From Clostridiales bacterium (GTDB lineage Bacteria; Bacillota; Clostridia; Christensenellales; Aristaeellaceae): DNA of 45,179 nt. A program made the position numbers and the translations under genes. This document shows, piece after piece, positions 33,515-40,832 of the stretch (positions within the stretch are counted from its first letter, which is position 1; each line of letters begins with the position of its first letter). The DNA lies in contig JAAYEI010000037.1 in the NCBI GenBank assembly GCA_012728815.1, forward strand, positions 1 through 45,179, in the 5' to 3' direction. A model generated the notes under the pieces. The model worked only from the letters and a program-made list of their open reading frames with translations. It was not told where the DNA came from and ran no database searches.

Positions 33515-34408
33515 TTACTTGATATTGCCCAGCACAAACCATACCTGAGGCGGCCGGAAATGCGTGTTCACTCCATCCAGAACCTCGCCAGTGCTGGCGT
33601 CCAGGCGCAGGGAGACGTACAGCGGGGTGTTCTCCTGCCCGCCAAAGGCCTGAATGAGGGGCTGCCAGTATTCGCGCTCATAGGCCTCGTTGCTTTTGCC
33701 GGCAAACCGGGGTGAATTGCTGCGTTCATCGTGGTAAATGAAGTGCCACACCGGGATGCCCAGCTCGCCGGACACATAGTGCGCGGCCAGCCAGGGCACA
33801 AAGAAGGCAAAACGTTCCGCCGTCCAGGGTGGGCTGTCCAGGATGGCCTTGACAGCCAGCGCCTCTGCCTGCTCAAGGCCCAGCGCGCCGGGGGCCGGCT
33901 CACGGTAGTCCTGTGAAAGGGCACGGATGGATGCGTATTCCCCGCTCTGCTCGTAGACATCAGGGTGCTGGGCCTTGAGTTCGCTCAGCATGCCGGGCAG
34001 GTGGGGTGCCCATTTTTCCTTCAGCTTCAACAGGCTCTCGTTGGTGTAGGGCAGGGGCCGGGCATCATTGAAGTCCCTGCGCAGGCGCTCGTCCAGGTGC
34101 ATCACCCGCGGCGGGGTCAACTCCTTGAGGCTGCCATCGTTGTACAGGTCGACAATAAACAAGCCGTCGGTTTCCTCCTGCTTTTCCTTGAGGAGGAAGC
34201 TGAAGCGCCAGGACTGCTTGTCACCATCGCGGGCGGACTGGTAGAAATTGAGTTCATCCGCGCTGACGCCATGCTGCTCCAGGATGAACCTGTAGGCCAG
34301 CTCCCGCCCCGAGGTGGCGTTGATGGCAGCCAGGGCGGCAAGCGGCAGCAGCAGGCAGGCCAACAGCAAGGCAAGGGTGCGTGCTGCGTAGTTTTCGCGG
34401 CTTCTCAT
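33515..34408 (-). CDS. Secreted protein, PepSY/YcdB-like, unknown function
   Basis: The 297-residue exported protein has a signal peptide (residues 1-28, cleavage near ALAA) and no reliable lipobox. Two repeated alpha/beta segments are visible: ELAYRFILEQHGVS with WRFSFLLKE and LYNDGSLKEL near residues 35-110, and QAEALAVKAIL with IPVWHFIYHD and LDASTGEVLDG near 180-280. The pattern fits PepSY/YcdB-like domains, often protease propeptides or ligand-binding modules. AGGAGG lies six bases before the ATG at 34408, 31 bases after the solute-binding gene stops, so cotranscription is likely. No enzyme motif is seen. Confidence 0.7.
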   Translation of the reverse strand: MRSRENYAARTLALLLACLLLPLAALAAINATSGRELAYRFILEQHGVSADELNFYQSARDGDKQSWRFSFLLKEKQEETDGLFIVDLYNDGSLKELTPPRVMHLDERLRRDFNDARPLPYTNESLLKLKEKWAPHLPGMLSELKAQHPDVYEQSGEYASIRALSQDYREPAPGALGLEQAEALAVKAILDSPPWTAERFAFFVPWLAAHYVSGELGIPVWHFIYHDERSNSPRFAGKSNEAYEREYWQPLIQAFGGQENTPLYVSLRLDASTGEVLDGVNTHFRPPQVWFVLGNIK

Positions 34409-34439
34409 GATGTCCTCCTGATGTCTCCCTTGTTCAGGA

Positions 34440-36536
34440 TCATTGCTCATTCTCCCGCAGCATGGCCGCAATCATCTCATCCAGCCTGGCCAGGAAGATG
34501 CCTGCGTCAAATTGGGGGTTGTCCTCGATTTCGGCGAACAGCGCGGGGTACTGTGCCTGCAGCTGGGGCAGCGGGTTGAAGGGGTTCAGGTAGAGGTTGT
34601 CGGTGAAGCGGCGGTACCGGTCATTCTGGGCCTGGGTAACCTCCCAGCGGCTTTCCTCCAGGTCTGCCAGCTGCGCCTCAAGCACCTGAAGCTGGGACTC
34701 CAGCTCGCTGTGCAGCGCGCCTTCGGCTGTGGCCAGGCTGTTGGCGACCTCCATCCTTTCTGATTCCAGGCGTTCTTTCTGCGTCTGGTATTCCGGGTTT
34801 TCAATCGGTTTGTTCATCGTGCTCAGCAAGCGCATGCGCAGGTGCGGCGCCATGCTGTCAACAAAGTAGGTCAGGAACTGAAGGGCCAGTTCATGATTCT
34901 TGGAATAGGGATTCACCACGAAGTAGGAGAAGGAGTCCGGGGGAAAGCCCACCACCGGCTTGTTCCCGGTTTCAAAGGCCATGGGCAGCTCAATATAGGT
35001 GTCCAGGGGGTAGGGCACATCCACCAGGTGAAACAGGTGAATGCCGCCACGGGCCCGCTCGGTGGAAAGGGCGTCCAGCACCAGGCGGTACTTGGCCAGC
35101 AATTCCCGCAGGACAGGGGTGTTCATGGTGTAGGGCTGGCCGTTCAGCGCGCGCTCATCCAGGTAGTTGGGCAGCAGCGTGTCAATGGTGGTGGTGTAGC
35201 CGATGGGCTCAAAGTAATAGTCCGGGTGCTCATCCGCCAGGCTGGTCAGCCATTGGTAGCCCAGGTCAAAGTACTCTGCCCAGGTGGTGGGCACCTCCAG
35301 GCCCAGGTCAGCCAGGGCCTCGGGGCGGTAGGCCAGGGAAGAGGGAAAGGCAACCTTGGGCACACCGTATAATTGGCCATCTTGCGTGAAAAAGTTGCCA
35401 AACGCGGGGTACAGCTCCGCTCCAAAGGCGGCCAGGCCGGGGTTGCCGCTCAGGCTCAGGGCAAAGCCCTTCTGCTTGATGGTGGCCATCAGGTTCTGGT
35501 CTTTCAGCAGGTAGATGTCAATCTCGTCAGAGCGCGTGAGCATGTCGCGCCTGAAGCGCTCCTCGGCGGGTTCATTGGTATAGGTGGGAAAGGCCAGCTC
35601 GGTGTCGCCGTGGTGGAGCATGAAGGCGGCGTAGTCCTCGCCCCGGCCCAGGGGATCCAGCACGGTCAGGCGTGCCTGGGCTGGCTGCAGCTCGGGCTTG
35701 ATGGTGCGCAGGGCAATCAGGCTGTCCAGCGCCACCAAGGCACGCGCAGGGTCCAGCATGGCCATGCCAAACACATCCCCACGCACCAGGGAGGCCGCCT
35801 TTTCCAGCTTGCCCTCCTCAGTCAGCGTGAACAGCGCGGTGTTGGCTGAGATCACAAGCGGGCTGCCGGGCATCCAGGCCATCGCGTCCACGTTCAGGCC
35901 ACTCTCCAGGGTGGCCAGGGGCGTGAGCTCCCCGCTTTGCGCGTCAATGGTCACCAGGCTGGATTGCAGCACGCCCTGCACCCGTTTTTTCTGCACCGCG
36001 GCAAAACGGTTTGGGCCATAGGGGATGTGGATGGTCATGCTGTCCAGCTGGTGGCTAACCGGCTCGCCGCCGGACAGCGGCATGATGGTCAACACATTGT
36101 TGGTGAGGATGGACAGCCTGCCTTCCGAAATGGCGGCAGACGGGGGCCAGCCGATGCTCATCTCCGGCAGGGAGATTGCCTCACCCAGGGAGACCGTATC
36201 CTCACTGAGAATGAGCGGATAAAGGCGGGTGATATCATGGTTCAGCGCGTACAGCGCGCCATCACCGGCCAACAGTTGGCCAATGGCGGCCTCCCGCCAG
36301 CCTTCGCCCGCAAGGGCAAGCGGGGCTTTCGTCCCGGTTTCCGGGTCCAGGCGGACAAAGGTTTCCGGGTATTCGCTCAGGTAGACCTGGCCGTCCAGCA
36401 CAACCATGCTGGACAAACCCGGGTGGATGAAGACGCGTGCGGCATAGTCGGTCTGCGCGGCCCGGGAAACAGGGAGAAGGGATGCTGCCAGGACCAACGC
36501 GATCAGCGGGGCAAGTAGGCGGCGATGCAGTCTCAT
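34440..36536 (-). CDS. Secreted fusion: propeller-like domain plus extracellular solute-binding protein
   Basis: The 698-residue exported protein has a signal peptide (residues 1-27) without a lipobox. Residues about 30-290 contain about six blade-like repeats (for example VVLDGQVYLSEY, LLAGDGALYALN and LVISANTALFTLTEEGK), suggesting a beta-propeller. From about residue 300 it looks like a family 1 extracellular solute-binding protein: NFFTQDGQLYGVPKVAFPSS, LADLGLEVPTTWAEYFDL, and later FVVNPYSKNHELALQFLTYF. Residues about 590-640 are Glu/Gln/Leu-rich and look coiled-coil. No permease or ATPase genes are nearby, so transport is doubtful and ligand sensing is an alternative. ATG at 36536 has AGGAGG five bases upstream; ATG at 36539 is too close. 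Confidence 0.78.
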   Translation of the reverse strand: MRLHRRLLAPLIALVLAASLLPVSRAAQTDYAARVFIHPGLSSMVVLDGQVYLSEYPETFVRLDPETGTKAPLALAGEGWREAAIGQLLAGDGALYALNHDITRLYPLILSEDTVSLGEAISLPEMSIGWPPSAAISEGRLSILTNNVLTIMPLSGGEPVSHQLDSMTIHIPYGPNRFAAVQKKRVQGVLQSSLVTIDAQSGELTPLATLESGLNVDAMAWMPGSPLVISANTALFTLTEEGKLEKAASLVRGDVFGMAMLDPARALVALDSLIALRTIKPELQPAQARLTVLDPLGRGEDYAAFMLHHGDTELAFPTYTNEPAEERFRRDMLTRSDEIDIYLLKDQNLMATIKQKGFALSLSGNPGLAAFGAELYPAFGNFFTQDGQLYGVPKVAFPSSLAYRPEALADLGLEVPTTWAEYFDLGYQWLTSLADEHPDYYFEPIGYTTTIDTLLPNYLDERALNGQPYTMNTPVLRELLAKYRLVLDALSTERARGGIHLFHLVDVPYPLDTYIELPMAFETGNKPVVGFPPDSFSYFVVNPYSKNHELALQFLTYFVDSMAPHLRMRLLSTMNKPIENPEYQTQKERLESERMEVANSLATAEGALHSELESQLQVLEAQLADLEESRWEVTQAQNDRYRRFTDNLYLNPFNPLPQLQAQYPALFAEIEDNPQFDAGIFLARLDEMIAAMLRENEQ

Positions 36537-36645
36537 CATGTCCTCCTGTCGGGATAATCATAGTTCTTTGTTGAGGCGTCTGGAAACGGGGCCACAACCC
36601 GTGGGGCTGCCTGGTGTTTTGTTGGGCGGAAGGGATGCACCTGCG

Positions 36646-38373
36646 TCATTCCGGATTGGCCAGCCATGCCAGCTGAAGGGCGGTGGCGGCCTGGATGACC
36701 TGGTCCGCCTGAACAAAGCCATAGGTGCCTTCCACATCCATCAGCCAGCCCAGTTCACCCCGGGGCACCACCACATACAGCCAGCCGCCCTGGTCACTCA
36801 GCACGTGCATCCTTGTGCCCGCGGGCAAGTCCTGCAGGCTGCCATCCAGCCAGCCGGTGCCGGCCTTGAGCCGGGTGTCCCGTGTGGTCTGCGCCACGGG
36901 CAGCGGCAGGGTGCTGGCCAGGGAGCGCCCATGCTCTGATTCCGGCGGGTTTACATACAGCGTGCTGATGTAACCGCTGAGGCGGCCAATCTGCCCATGC
37001 AGCCAGGGGAAGGGGTCACCTGGCTCCTGGCCCAGCACCCTCACCAGCGTCCCGGGGATGAACAGCCCCAGGTCGCGGGAACGCGAGGATGTTTTCTGCC
37101 GCAGGTGCACCCCGGACAGGGAGGCGTAGCCCTCCGGCGCCAGGCGCGCGGGCAGCTGCTGCCAGGCCTGCATGGTGGCGGGGACATCATCCAGCTGTGA
37201 AATGGCGTCCAGGAACCCAAAGACGGCGCCCTCCACCACCCGGGAGATTTCCTGGCCCGGCCCGGGCAGGTCCAGCAAGACCCAGCCCTGTGTGGTGAGT
37301 TTGGCTTCAAAGGCAGACTTGGTCTGCCGGTTCTCCTGTCGGTAGCTTTCCAGCGCGCAGACGTACTGGCCCGGGATGGTGGTGCTCCGCACCACCACGT
37401 GGAAGGAGGTAACCAGGTCAGGTTCCGCATGGTTTTCAATCACAAACCCATAGCCAGCATCATGGTGGCGGATTACCAGGCTGGCGCCTGCTTTTTGCGC
37501 CCCCTGGCTCGCCGGGTGAACTTTCCAGGGGGCATCTTCCCGCCGGGTCAGCATCACCAGCAGCTGCTCTCCTTCCCGCTCAAAGGCGGCAAGGCCTGTG
37601 TGCAACCGCTCAGGCCCGACTACCTGGTACTCCTGGGTGGCCCCGCCAATCAAGCGCCAGCCCTGAAGGCGCGGGTGGGCAAAGGCGGTCTCAAGCGCCG
37701 CGGGCGCCTGGCTTGCAAAGCGCGTGAGGGTCACCCGGTCATGGCTGCCGCGCTGAACGGTGACGACCTCCCCTTCCGGGAGCAGGTACGGCGCTTCAGG
37801 GGTCAGCCCGTATTGTTCCATCACCGCCTGCTGCCATTCCTGCGCGGCCGGGGTGTGCAAATGGGCTTCGCCCAGGCAGGAGGCAAAGAAGGCCGTCAGC
37901 GCCTGGGACGCGGTGATATCGCCCGCCTCCAGGCCCATGGCCAGGCTGGTGCTGGGGCGGATTTGGCCTGGATCACGCAAGGCTTTTTCGAACCCCTGCA
38001 GGGCGGACTCATCCCAGTTTGTGAACCAGCCCTGCTCATCGGCCAGGCGCAGCACATCCCGCATGGCGGATTCCCCCGGGAAGTTGGAGTAATTGCCGGC
38101 AAAGAAGGGGCTGGTGCCGGCGATGACCGCCTGGTTCGCCGCTTCATAGCTCAGCGTGTACACCCATTGGGGCCGGCTTTCCGGCCAAAAGCTGAAGGTG
38201 CCGCGCCCGTCATCCTGGAAGTGGAAGGCCTCCGCCTCCTCCTGGGTGTAGCCAAACACCTCGGTGAGGTTTGAGATGGCATGTTCCTTCAGGCTGTCCG
38301 GCGCCGCCTGGGCCTGCAGGGTGGTCAGAATGAGCAGCGCAAACAGTGCAAGCATCAATCTTGCGGTTTTCAT
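36646..38373 (-). CDS. Secreted protein with C-terminal SH3-like domains, unknown function
   Basis: The 575-residue exported protein has a signal peptide (residues 1-23). Residues about 25-200 hold helical, PepSY-like pieces (LTEVFGYTQEEAEAF; WVYTLSYEAANQAVI). The middle part, about 230-390, is strand-rich. The C-terminus carries two SH3b-like segments, about 415-470 (VHLRQKTSSRSRDLGLFIPG ... GYISTLYV) and 490-550 (TRLKAGTGW ... LGWLMDVEG), a fold that often binds cell wall. AAAAGGAG precedes the ATG at 38373, 16 bases after the blaR1-like gene, so the two are probably one transcript. No catalytic motif is evident. Confidence 0.72.
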   Translation of the reverse strand: MKTARLMLALFALLILTTLQAQAAPDSLKEHAISNLTEVFGYTQEEAEAFHFQDDGRGTFSFWPESRPQWVYTLSYEAANQAVIAGTSPFFAGNYSNFPGESAMRDVLRLADEQGWFTNWDESALQGFEKALRDPGQIRPSTSLAMGLEAGDITASQALTAFFASCLGEAHLHTPAAQEWQQAVMEQYGLTPEAPYLLPEGEVVTVQRGSHDRVTLTRFASQAPAALETAFAHPRLQGWRLIGGATQEYQVVGPERLHTGLAAFEREGEQLLVMLTRREDAPWKVHPASQGAQKAGASLVIRHHDAGYGFVIENHAEPDLVTSFHVVVRSTTIPGQYVCALESYRQENRQTKSAFEAKLTTQGWVLLDLPGPGQEISRVVEGAVFGFLDAISQLDDVPATMQAWQQLPARLAPEGYASLSGVHLRQKTSSRSRDLGLFIPGTLVRVLGQEPGDPFPWLHGQIGRLSGYISTLYVNPPESEHGRSLASTLPLPVAQTTRDTRLKAGTGWLDGSLQDLPAGTRMHVLSDQGGWLYVVVPRGELGWLMDVEGTYGFVQADQVIQAATALQLAWLANPE

Positions 38374-38389
38374 GGTATTTCTCCTTTTG

Positions 38390-39997
38390 TCAGCCGTTGC
38401 CGTCCAGCGGGTTGGGGCGGAAATTCACGCGAATGATGCGGGTGACCGGCGTCACCTGTACCGACACGCTCACCACCGGCACCTCGCCATACATGAACCG
38501 GGCATCCTCGTCCATGAAGTGAAAGTTGATGTAGATGTCATCGCCCGTGCGGCCCCGGTCGCTCACCCAATTGGTGATGCCGATGGCCTCCTCCGGGTTC
38601 ATCATTCGAAGCCAGGACAGGACGTCCTGTGCCAGCTGATCGGTTTGTACCTGGGTCAGAAAGTCCGGCGCGCTGGCGTAGCCTTCCTCCCAGCTGCTGT
38701 CGTGGTTGGCCAGGAACAGCAGCCTGCCCCGCTCATCAAAGCTGACCGAGTGCAGCGCCCTGTTCTCATCCGGCAGGTTGGCGGCGATGATGTACTCCCC
38801 GGGGCTGACCCGGTTGTCAATCAACTCCCAGTGCAGGTCGCTGCGCGGGCGCAGGCCCAGCTCATCCCGGCGCAGCAGCTCCCGGGCAAAGCTCAAGGCC
38901 TGCTGGTCGCTGGTAATCTGCTGGCCCTTGGGCGCGGGGGAGAGGCGGGTCAGCCTGGGGTTGAGGACCGCCTCACTGGTGGCGAAGGCGCCCACCAGCA
39001 GCATGCTGGACAGCAACACGAAGGTGATGGACATCAGCCGCAGCGGTTTTTTGCCCTTGAGCACGCCCAGCACCCGCGCCTTGAGCTTGCGGTGGGTCTG
39101 GGTCATGCCGGTGGCCAGCACCGCCAGGCCTGGGGCGCTGTGGCGCGCGGCGGACAGCACCAGCACGTTGGCGTAGGCCTCCTTGTCTGGATCCGGCAGG
39201 GAGGCGGTCACCCGCTCATCCGTCCTCAGCTCGCTGTCGGTATAGCTCAGGTGCGCGGCCAGCCACACCAGGGGGTTGAACCAGTGCAGGGCGCAGCACA
39301 GCAGCCGCAACACGCCATAGAGGTGGTCGCGGTTTTGGTAATGGCCAATCTCGTGCCGCAGCACGTGCATGACATCCTTGGGGGCAACGGTCAGGGGCAG
39401 CGCGATGTGGGGGCGGAACACGCCCACCAGGCAGGCGCTGGGCAAGGGGTCAATCAGGTAGACCGACAGCGGCTTGACCTTCAGCGTCTGGCACAATGCC
39501 CGGTAATCCTCCAGCAGTTTGCCGGTGAGCGGCTCGATGCGGTCGGCCTTCAGCTGCCGGCGAAAGCGCAGGTTGATGATGACAAACCATGCCAGCACCA
39601 GGACAACGCCCACCAGGTAGATCTTGGACAGGGTGATGGGCAGGCTGGCGTCGAACATGCCCTCGCGCAGGCTGGTCGCCGCGTTGCCCACCAGGCTGCC
39701 GTCCTGGCCACGCATGGACAAGCCCTCAAACATGTCCCGCAGCCGCACCTGGATCTGTCCGGCGATGGGGCGGATGGCGGCATCCGGCATGTTGGAGGTG
39801 CGGATGCTGTAGATGATCGGGTTGGGCAGGGAAAGGGGCAGCAGCAGCCGCAGGGCGACCAAGAGCCAGCCAAAGCTGAGGGCGCCGTTGCCCAGAGGAC
39901 GGCGCAGGCTGGCCCGCAAAACAATCATCAGGACGATGGCCAGGCTGGCCATGAGGTTGGCTTCCAGCAGGAAGTTGTACAAAACTGCGCTTCGCAT
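38390..39997 (-). CDS. BlaR1/MecR1-type membrane protein with M56 zinc peptidase domain
   Basis: The 535-residue protein has three or four N-terminal membrane helices. A cytosolic zinc-protease domain carries HEIGH (215-219; HExxH in VLRHEIGHYQNRDHLYG) and SELRTDERV, whose Glu is the probable third ligand. A further membrane helix near 320-340 is followed by about 195 extracellular residues. In BlaR1/MecR1 that last part is a penicillin-binding domain with SxxK, but here there is none; it instead looks PepSY-like (WELIDNRVSPGEYIIAAN; RGRLLFLANHD). Family knowledge suggests that an outside signal activates the protease, which relieves BlaI repression. ATG at 39997 has GGAGG five bases upstream; the gene starts 11 bases after blaI-like stops. 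Confidence 0.87.
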   Translation of the reverse strand: MRSAVLYNFLLEANLMASLAIVLMIVLRASLRRPLGNGALSFGWLLVALRLLLPLSLPNPIIYSIRTSNMPDAAIRPIAGQIQVRLRDMFEGLSMRGQDGSLVGNAATSLREGMFDASLPITLSKIYLVGVVLVLAWFVIINLRFRRQLKADRIEPLTGKLLEDYRALCQTLKVKPLSVYLIDPLPSACLVGVFRPHIALPLTVAPKDVMHVLRHEIGHYQNRDHLYGVLRLLCCALHWFNPLVWLAAHLSYTDSELRTDERVTASLPDPDKEAYANVLVLSAARHSAPGLAVLATGMTQTHRKLKARVLGVLKGKKPLRLMSITFVLLSSMLLVGAFATSEAVLNPRLTRLSPAPKGQQITSDQQALSFARELLRRDELGLRPRSDLHWELIDNRVSPGEYIIAANLPDENRALHSVSFDERGRLLFLANHDSSWEEGYASAPDFLTQVQTDQLAQDVLSWLRMMNPEEAIGITNWVSDRGRTGDDIYINFHFMDEDARFMYGEVPVVSVSVQVTPVTRIIRVNFRPNPLDGNG

Positions 39998-40008
39998 GGG
40001 CACCTCCT

Positions 40009-40380
40009 TCAGGATTTTCCGTTATGGCGCATCAGGTCCAGCAGCTCCTCCACCTCTTTCAGGCTCATTTCCCCTGAATCAACCAGCGTGTTGATCAGCA
40101 GGGAAGGCTTGCCCCGGAAGATGGAGGACAGGAACTTTCTGGTCTGGGTGGCGCTGGCGGCTTCCCGGGTGATGGCGGGGCTGTAGGTCTTGACCGGTCC
40201 GGATTCATCCACCAGCACGCTGCCCTTGTCCTGCATGCGCTTGAGCAGGGTGATGACGGTATGGCGCGTCCATCCGGTGCCCGGCTCCAGGGTGCGGGTG
40301 ATGTCGGACATGGAGCGCGGCGCGTGGTCCCACAGCACCTCCAGGATCTTCCATTCCGCTTCTGTGGTCTGGACAGACAA
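40009..40380 (-). CDS. BlaI/MecI/CopY-family winged-helix repressor
   Basis: The 123-residue regulator has the BlaI winged helix (TTEAEWKILEVLWDHAPRSM; GTGWTRHTVITLLKRMQDKG; VKTYSPAIT) and a C-terminal dimerisation helix region (SLKEVEELLDLMR). It would bind as dimers to the two dyads in its own promoter and be inactivated by proteolysis triggered by the BlaR1-like partner. The start is probably TTG at 40380, because AGGAGG lies eight to nine bases before it; a GTG three codons earlier directly abuts the AGGAG. It is the first gene of the locus. Confidence 0.88.
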   Translation of the reverse strand: MSVQTTEAEWKILEVLWDHAPRSMSDITRTLEPGTGWTRHTVITLLKRMQDKGSVLVDESGPVKTYSPAITREAASATQTRKFLSSIFRGKPSLLINTLVDSGEMSLKEVEELLDLMRHNGKS

Positions 40381-40399
40381 GGCGTGCACCTCCTCTCGT

Positions 40400-40415
40400 G
40401 TAGACACTTGTCTAC
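40400..40415. promoter_or_regulatory. BlaI-type operator 1 (GTAGACA-CT-TGTCTAC)
   Basis: This perfect 7-bp inverted repeat with a two-base centre covers the predicted transcription start (near 40413) of the blaI-like gene. Sequence and position fit a BlaI-family operator. Confidence 0.75.
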
Positions 40416-40419
40416 CGGA

Positions 40420-40448
40420 AGTGTACAGCTGTCTACCCCTTCTGTCAA
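40420..40448 (-). promoter_or_regulatory. Promoter of the BlaI/BlaR1 gene set (TTGACA-17-TACACT)
   Basis: The minus-strand -35 TTGACA (40443-40448) and -10 TACACT (40420-40425) have a 17-base spacer. The -10 lies inside operator 2. Confidence 0.8.
40421..40436. promoter_or_regulatory. BlaI-type operator 2 (GTGTACA-GC-TGTCTAC)
   Basis: This imperfect copy of operator 1 has its centre 21 bases away (two helical turns) and covers the -10 and part of the spacer. Confidence 0.7.
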
Positions 40449-40541
40449 GCATCAATTTTTTGCTGTTCCTGCATGGCAACGTTGCCATCCCTTTCAGCGC
40501 GCGCGATTGTCAGAAACCTTGGTGGGGATTGACATTAGGGC

Positions 40542-40570
40542 TTGCCAAGCGGAGCGATGTGTGATATATT
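40542..40570 (+). promoter_or_regulatory. Promoter of rho (TTGCCA-17-TATATT)
   Basis: The -35 TTGCCA (40542-40547) and -10 TATATT (40565-40570) have a 17-base spacer; the start near 40577 gives a leader of about 255 bases. Confidence 0.65.
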
Positions 40571-40832
40571 CCGTTCAAACCTGTGACCAAGAGAGGAACT
40601 GCAATCAGTTTAAATCATTCAGCCATATCAGGAGCCCATCTTCATTGTTTGAATCACCAGACCAGCAGGATAGCACCCCGGTACATCGGGCAAGTTTATT
40701 GTGGGTACCAGCGCCAAAAGGATGGCCAGACTATGCCCAGCCGTCCGCACGCCTGCAGGCAGGTGAAAGGTTTAGCCCGCATGTCCCAACAGGTTGATCT
40801 CATTCAAATCGCAACGCCATAAGGAGGAACCC
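40571..40832 (+). promoter_or_regulatory. Long untranslated leader of rho
   Basis: No recognisable gene lies here. The sequence is AT-richer than its surroundings and has C-rich, G-poor runs and a GGTAC/GTACC pairing (40680-40710). In several bacteria rho limits itself by Rho-dependent termination in its own leader; that role is an inference. No known riboswitch pattern is seen. Confidence 0.45.

Noticed and set aside
32475-40448. Reading the BlaI/BlaR1 locus as beta-lactam resistance.
   Set aside because: No beta-lactamase or PBP2a-like gene is present and the receptor lacks SxxK-type penicillin-binding motifs.
40583-40822. A 79-codon plus-strand frame in the rho leader.
   Set aside because: It has no ribosome binding site, no recognisable protein pattern and runs into the rho start region; an untranslated leader is more likely.
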